Shown: in pieces, positions 22,780 through 32,964 of the stretch
How positions within the stretch are numbered: position 1 is the first letter of the stretch
Layout: each line of letters begins with the position of its first letter
Source of the DNA: Tubiluchus corallicola
Taxonomy: Eukaryota; Priapulida; Priapulimorpha; Priapulimorphida; Tubiluchidae
Direction: 5' to 3'
Assembly: GCA_030141605.1 (NCBI GenBank)
Contig: JAQGDQ010001267.1
Span: 1-43,101 of the forward strand
Length of the DNA stretch: 43,101 nucleotides
Translations under genes and position numbers: made by a program
Notes under the pieces: model-generated
Database searches by the model: none
Seen by the model: the letters and a program-made list of their open reading frames with translations, nothing else
What the model was told of the DNA's origin: nothing

Positions 22780-22880
22780 TTTACCACTGACGATGACAGC
22801 AGCAGCTTGTCGAAACATTTGACATGATTTTAACTTTTTAATGTAAAAATGTTAATAAAGTTGTGTTGTTTTTAACTATA
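22780..22880 (+). mobile_element. Retroelement 3' end with hammerhead-like core words
   Basis: CTGACGA (22787-22793), a short GACA/TGTC stem, then GAAAC (22812-22816), followed about 40 bp later by AATAAAGTTGTG. The CTGANGA...GAAAC layout is known from hammerhead-type motifs in Penelope-like and some other retroelements. One extra base lies between CTGACGA and the stem, and stems I and III are not clear. Confidence 0.35.
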
Positions 22881-22912
22881 AATTACAAGGTTATTATAAG
22901 CACGATAAGAAT

Positions 22913-23176
22913 AGATGGTTTAGTTTAGTGGTAATGCATGTGCTTTCCGTCTGGGAGGTCGTGAGTTCGAACCAGCGGCCGGGTGATACCCAAAGACTTT
23001 AAAAATGGTACCTGCTATTGCCCTGCCTGGCGCGTGGTATTTAGGGTAAAAGTGGGGTAATAATAGTCTCTGTTATGTAGTTGTAGGTTGTTATTTACAG
23101 TCGGCGATAATAGCTCTTTGAGCTAATGTTAATTGTTGACCCAAAAGCCGACTTTAAATAAAGATTATTATTATCG
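22913..23176 (+). mobile_element. tRNA-derived SINE, copy 2
   Basis: Same layout as copy 1, with GTTTAGTTTAGTGGTAATGC, GAGTTCGAACC, the shared body and a TTATTATTA tail followed by a longer (ATT)n run to about 23216. Confidence 0.8.
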
Positions 23177-23385
23177 TTATTATTATTATTATTACTACTA
23201 TTATTATTATTATTATTTGAATAGAATTACAAGATGACTGTAATTATGAGAGGACAGACCAAACTGGAGCTGGTAAGCTAAAGAGCCACATTTTCAATTC
23301 CAGTGAAGTGTAGTATGATATTCAACAGTTGATATTAAAAAATCGTTTAAAGGAAAGAACAAGTCACTCAGTTGGTTCGGTTTAT

Positions 23386-23786
23386 TAGGGCAGAGCATTC
23401 TCTACCAGAAAGCGAATTCGAATCGAACCGAATTTGCGACTTTCGAATCGAACCGAACTTCAGTGTTTCGAATTCGAACTGAATTCGAATTGAGATTGAA
23501 AGATTTTCGAACTAGTTTTCGAACCACCAGCAAAAATTAGTCTTACAAAGAACATGCATATCACTAGATTTTGTTCTGCAATAAAACGACTAGTAATTTC
23601 CTTAAAATTGTGTGCAGAAATCACAGCTAAATTATGCTAATTGCATGATGTTTCAATCATTTTAGTGATAAAGAACATGTGTGATTGAAGTGCTGCATTA
23701 TTCGAATCTATAGTATTGGATTCGAATCGAGTTCGAACTAAAAAAACTCGTTCGAATCGAATTCGAACGTTCGATGCTCACCCCTA
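23386..23786. mobile_element. hAT-type MITE, family B (TAGGGGTGAGCAT)
   Basis: Perfect 8-bp duplication CGGTTTAT (23378-23385 and 23787-23794) around an element whose right end reads GATGCTCACCCCTA and whose left end is a worn version (TAGGGCAGAGCATTC). Its arms are rich in TTCGAA-type words and pair with each other. It interrupts a copy of the repeat seen uninterrupted at 27270-27340, giving an empty-site comparison. Confidence 0.85.
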
Positions 23787-23889
23787 CGGTTTATTTAACT
23801 TAGAAAAATATAACAAAGAAATTTGCAAACTGCCTTTAATGCATAAATTTAAAATATTCTGCCTATGAATAGAAATGTAAGGGGCTTTT

Positions 23890-24240
23890 CAGAGGCAGAA
23901 TGTAATAATAATAATTTATTTTTTGCCTTCAAAATAACAATCATAGATAGCATATAAAAATGATTTACAAAGATTAAAGAAGGGAGGGATGGCGAAAGAC
24001 CAAAAAGCTATCTAGTCTGCCATCTCTAAATAGTGAGTCTACTAATTTCAGCACGGTGAGCAAATATTGTTAGAACAAAATAAAGATTTGAATAGGAAAA
24101 CAGATCAAAATTAAATGAATAGCAAACAATTATGGTAAATAAAATTATGCAAATTTGCGCACTACAAAGTGAAAACAAAATTAGTAAAGCCGAGTTCTGT
24201 GGGCAAAACTAACTAATGAAAAGCAAAATAGCTAACAAAC
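23890..24240. repeat. Hairpin repeat R6, copy 2
   Basis: GGGATGGCGAAAGACC (23986) pairs with GCCATCTC (24019-24026). The flanks resemble those of copy 1 only loosely, while the hairpin block is well kept. Confidence 0.55.
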
Positions 24241-24325
24241 TAATTTGACTATGCAATAATAACACTAGAAGAAGCAAAGTTGCATGTACATGTAAGGCCA
24301 TAATGGTTTTAAACTAAATGAATAA

Positions 24326-24351
24326 CAAAGCTTGTGGTCTTACAAGCTTTG
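24326..24351. other. Perfect 10-bp hairpin
   Basis: CAAAGCTTGT (24326-24335) and ACAAGCTTTG (24342-24351) form a stem with a 6-nt loop. Function unknown. Confidence 0.5.
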
Positions 24352-24639
24352 CTTCTTGACCACCATGCAGCATCTATTTCTTGTTGACAAACTATTATGT
24401 AGTTTAGTAACTATGTTAGTACACTTCTGTTAAATTTTTGTAATTATATTTGGAATTTTTTCCCTAACTATATCATGCTATAGTATACTAATGTAGTTCT
24501 GTTACAATTATTGTAACTATATTTCATTTTCTAGTTATAGGGCATAATAGTTAAAGATAATAATGCAAACTGTAATGTAAAAATGCATTAAATTACAATT
24601 ACAAATAACTGTATATTATTAACGCTATTTTTAATATGA

Positions 24640-25400
24640 TATTAATACTTTTCGAACCTGGTTATATTTTTTAAGTTTAAAGAGATATGCCAAGTGTTGG
24701 TCACTTGAAATGACTTTTCGTGTTTAAGCGCGTGTTGCTTGAACTAATTCAAACTTCTCTGCTTGCCTAATGTTCACGCAAATTACAAATGTTTTTTCTG
24801 AAAAATTATTTTACTTTTGACGAAGACTGAGAAAATTTTGAATTGTTAATAATATTGGTGATGATGATGATGACAAAGATATTGATGATGGGGATTGGAA
24901 TAGTATGAGTGATTAATATATCTTTTATTTATTAAGAAAGGTAAGAACTATCTTAGATAGCGTACATGGAATTTGGTAAAAAATGGAGCCTTGTCAATAA
25001 TTAAATAATTGTGACTAATAATTGTTGCCACCATTCACTTGAAAATCACGACGTAACTGAGAAAATTCGTGATTTTTCGTAAGCGCGTCGTGGTTTTCCG
25101 TAAGCGTGCGCAGCTTAAACGAATTCAGACTTCTGCAGTTTATTTAACGTTCACGCACTCGATCTATTTTTTTTTAAATCTTATTAAACTTTAAGTGAAG
25201 ATTGACATTGCGCTGCTTTTCTTCAATGAATGACGTCATTGGTGGAAGAAAGGGCATTGAAAATGGGAGCTCCCAAGCATGAAGCGATCGCTACTTTAAA
25301 GTAATTTTACTGGTTACACGAGGCGTTTATTGCAGTTTTGTTACTAGATCCTTCTAACATTTTTAGCGAATATTGAAACAAACTAAGCCTCCCAGAATAC
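24640..25400. repeat. Dispersed repeat R5, copies 1 and 2
   Basis: Block around CGTAAGCGCGTCGTGGTTTTCC (25078) with CGAATTCAGACTTCTGCAG recurs at 27440; a diverged relative is at 24700-24830. TGACGTCA at 25231. No coding content. Confidence 0.6.
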
Positions 25401-25649
25401 TTGACTTTTCCTTCAATAGTCAGTCTTAGTATGTTTTATATGTCAGTTTAAAAACACAGTTTATTTGATTGAGATTAGACAGTTTTAAAAGCGGATACGC
25501 GAATGCAGAAGTGCAGAACATATAAAGTAATCTTGACAGAAATAAACTCATTTAAAAATACATATAAACAAAGACATATACACAAAAAGTGGAGATGAAA
25601 GCAGCAGGAGTCACCAAGTTCGTTCATATGAGCATTAATTTAAACATCT

Positions 25650-26232
25650 CGTCTTGTCTCGTTTCTTCAGAAGTGTTCTTGTCTCGTTTCTTCTGAAGTG
25701 TTCTTGTCTCGTTTTTTCGGAAATGTTCTTGTCTCGTTTCTTCATGAAATGTTCTTGTCTCGTTTCTTCTGAAATGTTCTTGTCTCGTATCTTCATGAAA
25801 TGTTCTTGTCTCGTTTCTTCTGAAATGTTCTTGTCTCGTTTCTTCTGAAATGTTCTTGTCTCGTTTCTTCATGAAATGTTCTTGTCTCGTTTCTTCATGA
25901 AGTGTTCTTGTCTAGTTTCTTCATGAAATGTTCTTGTCTCGTTTCTTCATGAAGTGTTCTTGTCTCGTTTCTTCTCAAATGTTCTTGTCTCGTTTCTTCA
26001 TGAAATGTTCTTGTCTCGTTTCTTCATGAAATGTTCTTGTCTCGTTTCTTCATGAAGTGTTCTTGTCTCGTTTCTTCTCAAATGTTCTTGTCTCGTTTCT
26101 TCATGAAGTGTTCTTGTCTCGTTTCTTCTCAAATGTTCTTGTCTCGTTTCTTCATGAAGTGTTCTTGTCTCGTTTCTTCTCAAATGTTCTTGTCTCGTTT
26201 CTTCTCAGATGTTCTCGTCTCGTTTCTTCTAA
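25650..26232. repeat. 26-bp minisatellite (GTTCTTGTCTCGTTTCTTC)
   Basis: About 22 units; variants end in ATGAAAT, TGAAAT, ATGAAGT or TCAAAT. Near 26050-26190 two-unit periods alternate (ATGAAGT then TCAAAT), a young higher-order repeat. Open frames on both strands are repeat artefacts. Confidence 0.95.
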
Positions 26233-26458
26233 GGAACACATTATTTGGCAATGATGAGAAACTTGCCCTCACAGAAATGTCAATTGCTGTTGAGTTAAAT
26301 ATACGCTCTGAGCCTAATTATGTTGTTATTACTAACCACAATGTCCCCAATAAACCTTAACAAACATGATACACTTGGCATCGAGGTAATTAGACAATCA
26401 ATTAATAATTAGCCTAATGCAGCTTCAGTATGTCTTAGTATGCCTAATTACGTAGCCT

Positions 26459-27309
26459 TAAAGGAAAGAACAAGTCACCCAGTTTGTTGGGTTTATTTTA
26501 CTGTTATCATTTAAACTGTTTGTAGTGTGCTAAAGCAAAGAGCAAGTCACCCAGTTTGTTGGGTTTATTTTACTGTTATCACTTAAACTGTTTGTGGTGT
26601 GCTAAAGCAAAGAGCAAGTCACCCAGTTTGTTGGGTTTATTTTACTGTTATCACTTAAACTGTTTGTGGTGTGCTAAAGCAAAGAACAAGTCACCCAGTT
26701 TGTTGGGTTTATTTTACTGTTATCATTTAAACTGTTTGTAGTGTGCTAAAGCAAAGAACAAGTCACCCAGTTTGTTGGGTTTATTTTACTGTTATCATTT
26801 AAACTGTTTGTGGTGTGCTAAAGCAAAGAACAAGTCACCCGTTTGTTGTGTTTATTTTACTGTTATCACTTAAACTGTTTGTGGTGTGCTAAAGCAAAGA
26901 ACAAGTCACCCAGTTTGTTGGGTTTATTTTACTGTTATCATTTAAACTGTTTGTAGTGTGCTAAAGCAAAGAACAAGTCACCCAGTTTGTTGGGTTTATT
27001 TTACTGTTATCATTTAAACTGTTTGTGGTGTGCTAAAGCAAAGAACAAGTCACCCGTTTGTTGTGTTTATTTTACTGTTATCATTTAAACTGTTTGTGGT
27101 GTGCTAAAGCAAAGAACAAGTCATCCAGTTTGTTGGGTTTATTTTACTGTTATCACTTAAACTGTTTGTGGTGTGCTAAAGCAAAGAACAAGTCACCCGT
27201 TTGTTGTGTTTATTTTACTGTTATCACTTAAACTGTTTGTGGTGTGCTAAAGGAAAGAACAAGTCATCCAGTTTGTTGGGTTTATTTTACTGTTATCATT
27301 TAAACTTAG
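26459..27309. repeat. 72-bp satellite, about 12 units
   Basis: Unit around AAAGAACAAGTCACCCAGTT, TGTTGGGTTTATTTTACTG and TTATCATTTAAACTGTTTGT. Some units carry CACCCGTTTGTTGTG in place of CACCCAGTTTGTTGGG. A single unit-like copy at 23352-23385 is interrupted by the family B MITE. Confidence 0.95.
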
Positions 27310-27389
27310 AAAACTACCACAAAAAAATTGCAAAAAACTGCCTATAAAGCATAAATTTAAAATATACTACCTCTGGAAGAAATTTTCAG

Positions 27390-27762
27390 GCGATTTAGTT
27401 GCCGCCATTCACTTAAAAATCATGACGTAACTGAGAAAATTCGTGATTTTTCGTAAGCGCGTCGTGGTTTTCCGTAAGCGTGCGCAGCTTAAACGAATTC
27501 AGACTTCTGCAGTTTATGTAACGTTCACGCACTCGATCTATTTATTTTTGTAAAAACTTATTATACTTTAAGTGAAGGTTGACAGAGCGCTACTTTTCTT
27601 TACGACGAGTGACACCATTGGAAGAAAAATGGGCAATGAAAATGCGAGCGCCCAAGCATGAAGTGATCACAACTTTAAAGTGATTTTACTAATTACACGA
27701 GGCGCTTGTTGCAGTTTTATTACTAAATCCTTCTAACATTTTTCACCAACATTGAAATAAGC
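27390..27762. repeat. Dispersed repeat R5, copy 3
   Basis: Same orientation as 25020-25400 and highly similar from CCGCCATTCACTT onward. The two copies bracket the 26-bp and 72-bp arrays. Confidence 0.65.
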
Positions 27763-28019
27763 TTAACTTTCCTTTAACTTCTTGAACACAGAATTCATAC
27801 AACATGTTGGTTCAATAGTTAGTGTATAGAGATGCGGGAAGAATATAACTCCAAATAATAATACATTAGTAATAGAAATATAACAATTAATAGTTAAAAA
27901 AGCGCAGTAAGAAGGGAAAAGGTCCAGGCCACCATTGTGAGTTGTGTTCAGTGCCAAAGAATGGACAAAAGCAGCAGAAAAGGACAAAAAATACACTGCT
28001 AGTAAGAAAGGAACAGTAA

Positions 28020-28700
28020 CAAGATGTTCATGCTGCCGTACAGTCACCTAGTTTTCTCTAGGTGAGAATAAGTGCATGGTACAACATTTTTATGTTATTT
28101 GATTAGTGATTGGCAACACTGTCGCAGATGAGAGCATTCAATTTACACTTTATTATTAATTTTGATTTGTAGCTTTAAACTTTAGTTTTTCATTACCACT
28201 AAGTCAGTGCTGACATCTGTTTGTACACTTGGAAGTTTCCAATATGTGTATGTACTTGCTATTGCTATATGTTTGTATGGAACTGGGTTACTGGGCTTCT
28301 CTGTGGATGTAGTAGTTTTACACTTGGTAGCAAGATTAGAGGACAAGCAATAGGCTTAAACTGTGGTTTGGTTATAATAATGTTTTGACTCAGGTGCCAT
28401 GATATATTAGCTGATGGATTTACTCTAACTTTTGTTTACTACTGTTGATTATGTTTACCATTTTCGTGTATATGTGGACTGACTATGAGACGATGATTCT
28501 GAGTAAAATACACAATTTTGCGTCCTCTGCGGGAGAATTGAAATTTAACGATCGCTCCTTGCGACGGACTGATATCTTCTGGAAACCCAAGATATTCTGG
28601 ATCACGAGAACTTACTTTTATACACAAGTATTGTCATGTAGTAATAAAAACCGTTTGAGTCATCAATCTTAGCTAATCAATATGGTTTTGTCTTTTAGAA
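28020..28700 (+). other. Possible 5' non-coding exon and intron of the ankyrin gene
   Basis: The ankyrin ATG follows TTTTGTCTTTTAG|AA, a convincing acceptor, which suggests the first coding exon is preceded by an intron. About 640 bp upstream, TTTTCTCTAG|GTGAGAATAAG at 28058/28059 is a strong donor and could end a 5' UTR exon. A GC-richer patch at 28510-28615 has no clear role. No TATA box or initiator is convincing. Transcript evidence would decide. Confidence 0.3.
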
Positions 28701-30416
28701 ATGAAAAGAGACAGAAGACGTAGCAGCAACAGAAAGCAGGAGCTATGCAAAGGTGTTGCCGTGGCAACCGATGCCGCCAACGTCTTGCGCTTGATTCAAA
28801 ATGAGCCAAACATTGACGGAACAGATATTCAGGTTTACAATGCACTGTGGAAAGGTTGTGCGGAGAACGACTTTTCGCTTGTTCAACTATTATTAGAAGA
28901 GGGTGCCGTCATCGATGCTGCTGACCAGGAGGGAAGGACCCCGCTGATCATAGCCAGTCGCTATGACAATGCGGAAGTCATCCGGATTCTGCTGAAGCAC
29001 GACGCCAATGTGCTGGCAACAGACAAGAAGGGATGGACGGCTCTCCACCAGGCCTGTTTCCACGGCTGGAGCAGGACTGTGGAGCTGCTGCTTCGACACC
29101 ATGCAGACGTTAATGTGTACTCGCTACATGCTGCTACGCCACTAATACTAGCCTGTTTATCGCAACACACTCACATTGTCTCTATGTTATTACAGAAAGG
29201 GGCGGATGCGAATGTGTATCCGCGGCGGGGCGGCATGATGCAGGTCTCTACGGCTCTTCACGAAGTCTGCAAAAACGGCAATCATGAAATTGCAGAATTG
29301 CTGATTCGACATGGTGCAAACGTGAACGCATTCCATCGCCGAACGCCGCTGCACATCGCGTGCCATTTTGGCTTTTATTCACTGTGCAGGTTACTCTTAG
29401 ACAATGCCGCTGCGGTGAACGTGTACGATCTTGACGGAATCACTCCTTTATACAAAGCTTCTCTTAATGGACAAGACAAGGTTGTGACAGCGCTGCTAAA
29501 TCATGGCGCCGATGTTGGTGCCGTATGCAACGGAAGCACCGCACTGCACAACGCCTACGACAGCCAGACTGTGAAGGTGCTGCTCGATCATGGAGCCGAT
29601 ATTAATGCACAGGATAAGAATGGATGGACTCCGCTACATATAGCCTGCTGTCGACATCACGACGACATAGCAAGAATCCTGTTAAGAAATGGAGCTAGTC
29701 CCAACGTGGCTGATCGACAAGGCCAGACGCCATTGTACATAGCGGGCAGTTCAGCTTGCGTGCTGGCGTTGCTGCAGCATGGTGCAGATCCCAATGTGGT
29801 GGACCGCGTGACAGGTTGGACGCCGCTCCATCATGCATGCAAGTTCCACAAACTGGACACGGTCCGTCACTTGCTGGAGCACAGAGCCGACGTCCGGATT
29901 AAGGATAATAATGGCTACACTCCGTTGCACATGTTGTTGTCCGACACGGAACTGTACATCGGACGGATTCTGACACCAGTAATCTCACAAGCGGACTTCG
30001 TTCATAACGTCAGTTGGGTGACCGACATCTTAGAAGTTACTAGTCAACTTGTCAACTGTGGTACTCACATAGACGCCGTCAGCATCAACAGCGATACAGC
30101 ACACGGTCACTGGGCAAACTGTTGCGAGAAAATCGAGCAAGTTCTGAACTGTGCGCCATCTACATTGTCCAGCGAAAATTCCGAACTAGCTACCAGGTGT
30201 CACGCGATTTTCGACTTTGTAAACAAGCAAGTGAAGGCAAAGTACAGTTTAAACCTTCAATGTGTGGTGGCTAGAGCGATAATTCGTTACAATGTGGATT
30301 ATTTCAATCTTTTACCACAAAAACTTGTTCATTTTGTACGAGATCATGAGTCAAAAGTCAAACAACAAGCCAGGGATGCCAATATACAGACGTGTAGTGT
30401 GCTAGAAATGGACTAA
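28701..30416 (+). CDS. Ankyrin-repeat protein with SOCS-box-like C-terminus, nested in dynein intron
   Basis: A 571-residue uninterrupted ORF on the strand opposite to the host gene. After a basic N-terminus (KRDRRRSSNRK) come about 12 ankyrin repeats (roughly residues 45-425), each with the T-P-L-H-x-A and LL-x-x-G-A-D-x-N signatures. Residues about 515-548 (SLNLQCVVARAIIRYNVDYF, then LLPQKLVHFV) fit a SOCS box: S-L-x-x-x-C-x-x-x-A-R followed by L-P-x-x-L. ANK-SOCS (ASB-type) proteins bind Elongin B/C and Cullin 5 and bring substrates to a ubiquitin ligase through the ankyrin repeats. The ATG is 2 nt after a good acceptor (TTTTGTCTTTTAG), so a 5' non-coding exon may exist. GC content is visibly higher than in flanking intron. 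A hAT MITE starts 2 bp after the stop. The substrate is unknown. Confidence 0.88.
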   Translation: MKRDRRRSSNRKQELCKGVAVATDAANVLRLIQNEPNIDGTDIQVYNALWKGCAENDFSLVQLLLEEGAVIDAADQEGRTPLIIASRYDNAEVIRILLKHDANVLATDKKGWTALHQACFHGWSRTVELLLRHHADVNVYSLHAATPLILACLSQHTHIVSMLLQKGADANVYPRRGGMMQVSTALHEVCKNGNHEIAELLIRHGANVNAFHRRTPLHIACHFGFYSLCRLLLDNAAAVNVYDLDGITPLYKASLNGQDKVVTALLNHGADVGAVCNGSTALHNAYDSQTVKVLLDHGADINAQDKNGWTPLHIACCRHHDDIARILLRNGASPNVADRQGQTPLYIAGSSACVLALLQHGADPNVVDRVTGWTPLHHACKFHKLDTVRHLLEHRADVRIKDNNGYTPLHMLLSDTELYIGRILTPVISQADFVHNVSWVTDILEVTSQLVNCGTHIDAVSINSDTAHGHWANCCEKIEQVLNCAPSTLSSENSELATRCHAIFDFVNKQVKAKYSLNLQCVVARAIIRYNVDYFNLLPQKLVHFVRDHESKVKQQARDANIQTCSVLEMD

Positions 30417-30418
30417 GC

Positions 30419-30869
30419 CAGGGGTGTGCAAATTATCTGACTAGCCAGGCCACATTAAACTTTCCCGCAATTCCTGCGGGCCACAGGCAGTTTGATCAAG
30501 GAGCCAAGTACAGAAAGGCCTAATAACGATTTTTTTGCATCCGACCTGCGTACATCATTACTACTACACTCAAGAAACTATTTTAGAAGTTATTAAAATT
30601 TATATTACAAACCATATATTTCTACTTTCAGAACAGATAGTGGTAATTTCGTTACAATGCATATTAGTAATGTATATCACTCAGTCTGTGTAGTACAGTA
30701 ACATTAAGCTACAACCGTCTTGTAAGGGTTAATGGCATCCGATCTAGTAGAAAAAACTACCCACACTATCTTTGGGATCGTGGCATCGACTTCAGCTGGA
30801 TACACTCAATTAATCGCCCGGGCCGCAAGATCCGCAAGTGGCCCACGGGCCGCAATTTCCACACCCCTG
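30419..30869. mobile_element. hAT-type MITE, family A, at the ankyrin stop codon
   Basis: Starts CAGGGGTGTGCAAA and ends in the inverse (ACACCCCTG), and is flanked by a perfect 8-bp duplication GACTAAGC (30411-30418 and 30870-30877). CAGGGG... ends with 8-bp duplications are typical of hAT transposons. No transposase is encoded. The left duplication contains the final GAC codon and the TAA stop of the ankyrin gene, so the coding sequence survives but the original 3' UTR is displaced by 459 bp. Variant poly(A) hexamers ATTAAA occur in the element at 30454 and 30592. Confidence 0.93.
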
Positions 30870-30877
30870 GACTAAGC

Positions 30878-31118
30878 TCACGGGCAAATATGCCCAGGCG
30901 TGTTCAAACTTGTCTACATAACCAGATGCACAAATGCGATTTATTATGAATGATGATTTTCACAGCTGATTTGCTAGCCATAGCATCACTCTGCCTTATC
31001 GTGGGTCACTTTACCATCAGATAAAGCAGTGTGCAAATATGATACGGAAATAGGAATGTTTTGTTCTTGGAATGCGTAAACGACGTTTACCAGACATCTG
31101 GAATGCTTTATTGCATGA
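30878..31118. other. Displaced 3' flank of the ankyrin gene
   Basis: This sequence followed the ankyrin stop codon before the MITE inserted, so it may contain the old 3' UTR. No AATAAA is visible here. Confidence 0.5.
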
Positions 31119-31120
31119 AA

Positions 31121-31750
31121 TCATTTGTACGCTTGCATAAGAAAATCGTCCATAAGTCGGCAATTAAGCTTTCTAGTTGTTCACATATCCTGAATCTCCA
31201 TTTCATGAGGATCATTTTGATACCAAGTTCATTGCTCTGTGTTATTTCTAAGCTGAGATAATCCACGTTGAAGTTGAGGTGCAGGCTGCACACTGAAAAA
31301 CATAATCTTGAGAAAAACGCTCTTAAAGTCAGCCATTGTTTTTTGTCGCGTTCCTACAAAACACTTAGTAACTGTATGAAACTGTGGTTGCTATGGACTT
31401 AGCAAGAGCATATTGAAGTTATGTTTAAATCCAGTAGATGGCTCTTCCTGATGAAGATCTGGGTTTGGCAGCAGAAGAAACCTGAAGCAAAATGACTTCT
31501 TTCACAAGCTACTATAGGAGTTTTGAAGCAGGGAAAATAGGTACAGGGTTATAAAATTAAATTTTAGTGTTTTTCTCTAGATAGTTGGATGTTAGAATAT
31601 AAAAGTCCAATATATTTAGCGGATGTTTTTATAAAAAACAAAAAAATTAACATTTGACCAAATTTTTGGTGCATTCTACTTTCGGGCATCATAACGTAGT
31701 TTTAGCTATGCCGACTTACGGACGGTTTTGATTTGCAAGCATGCATTTTA
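31121..31750. mobile_element. Long-TIR element R7, copy 1
   Basis: Inverted ends of about 40-50 bp: GCTTGCATAAGAAAATCG with GTCCATAAGTCGGC at the left, and GCCGACTTACGGACGG with TTTTGATTTGCAAGC at the right. The interior matches 36505-37200 in inverted orientation, including CTGATGAAGATC. No transposase. Confidence 0.7.
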
Positions 31751-31751
31751 T

Positions 31752-32560
31752 ATTTTTCCGTGCACACGATTACCAGAGCTGGTTTATGTGTTACTGCATT
31801 TGGCATTATTTGGTGGAGTTATATGCTGCTGGATACGCAGTAACAGATTCCAAATGGTTGGTAAACGGTGCTTTATACTGCAATTTAGAAAATACTATAA
31901 CTACATATGTTATAATAATTGACTCTGAAAACCTGCTAGAAGCGTAAACTTGTTTGTCGTTTAGTTTTGCCTGGAAACTTCACTCTATACTGAATATTCT
32001 CAATTTTACTCTTACGAAATTGGCTGCATTAATAACTGATAGCTTGAACGTAACAGTTTATCAAATAGTTCAAAATTCTTGCAAATAGTTCGGAAGTTAT
32101 TGATAATCAAATTCAAAATTAAAAGTGATGAAGCAGTGATCCCACGGTTATAAATTTTTGTAACTAAACGTAATCGAAAAGAAAAGAATGCGAAAATAGC
32201 TTCCCGAGGTGGGATTTGAACCGGGGGATGTGCCTGAGTAATATCTTCTGCAGCTTATTGCTTTAAAGAAGATTTTATGATTATGAAACGATTCATGATT
32301 TTTTGATTGTGATTATGATTATTTTAAGATTTTCGTTTGGGAAATAGCAGAGCTAGACCCGAGCTGTGAATCTAGTCTTGTGTGAGTGATTTTATGTGCG
32401 CATATATGATAAAAGTTTGCCATTTTGGGTGCACGTTTTTGGATTGTTTTACCCTACTAAGTATAGCTTTTATATAATCATAATTTTATTAAATTTGTTA
32501 TTGTTAATGAATGTTATTTGTGTGTTTCTATACTTTTAAATCCAATTTTAATTTTTTATT
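31752..32560. other. Intron stretch, nothing firmly recognised
   Basis: AT-rich. On the minus strand GGTTCAAATCCCACC (near 32210) resembles a Pol III B box but no matching A box or tRNA fold was found. Confidence 0.4.
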
Positions 32561-32574
32561 TACACAGATCTCCT

Positions 32575-32960
32575 AAATCTGCACCACTAGTTCTTCACTG
32601 TTACATGCATTTCGCTATTCTCTGGTTAGACAGGCACTAGCGCCTGCATTTCGGAAACCCATTGCACAAAAAACAGATGCTGCACCTCTCAGTTCATATG
32701 TGCTAGTTTGCGACAAAATACAAACGTTCAACAGCTCATACGTAATCACAGTGGAGAATTTGAAATTTGAATTTTTGTCTTAAACCTTGCCCAGCTTTAG
32801 TACAACCCACTGAATATCTTACAGTAGCACTGTACTTTAATTTTCTCTTTAGCAAACACGTGCAACACGCTCATGGAATGTTTTTGCTGTTGAAAATTAT
32901 GTTAGTTTGTGATGTCATCAATAGCTTTATCCCTGTCACTATGGTCATATTCGATTCAAA
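32575..32960 (+). repeat. Dispersed repeat R2, copy 2
   Basis: Right part of R2 (from CACCACTAGTTCTTCACTG to TGTGATGTCATCAATAGC), very similar to the copy at 34995-35440. No ORF conserved between copies. Confidence 0.7.
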
Positions 32961-32964
32961 GGAC

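Noticed and set aside
25624-26183. EETRQEHFRRN-type repeat protein
   Set aside because: 26-bp minisatellite; three units make a frame of 78 bp, and both strands are open.
27763-28047. 94-codon minus-strand frame with hydrophobic start, possible secreted protein
   Set aside because: No homology recognised, AT-rich and no promoter or splice support; composition fits chance.
28961-29170. Minus-strand frames within the ankyrin gene
   Set aside because: Shadows of the real plus-strand ankyrin reading frame.
32195-32275. tRNA gene on the minus strand
   Set aside because: A good B-box word exists, but the T-arm does not pair and no A box or acceptor stem is found.
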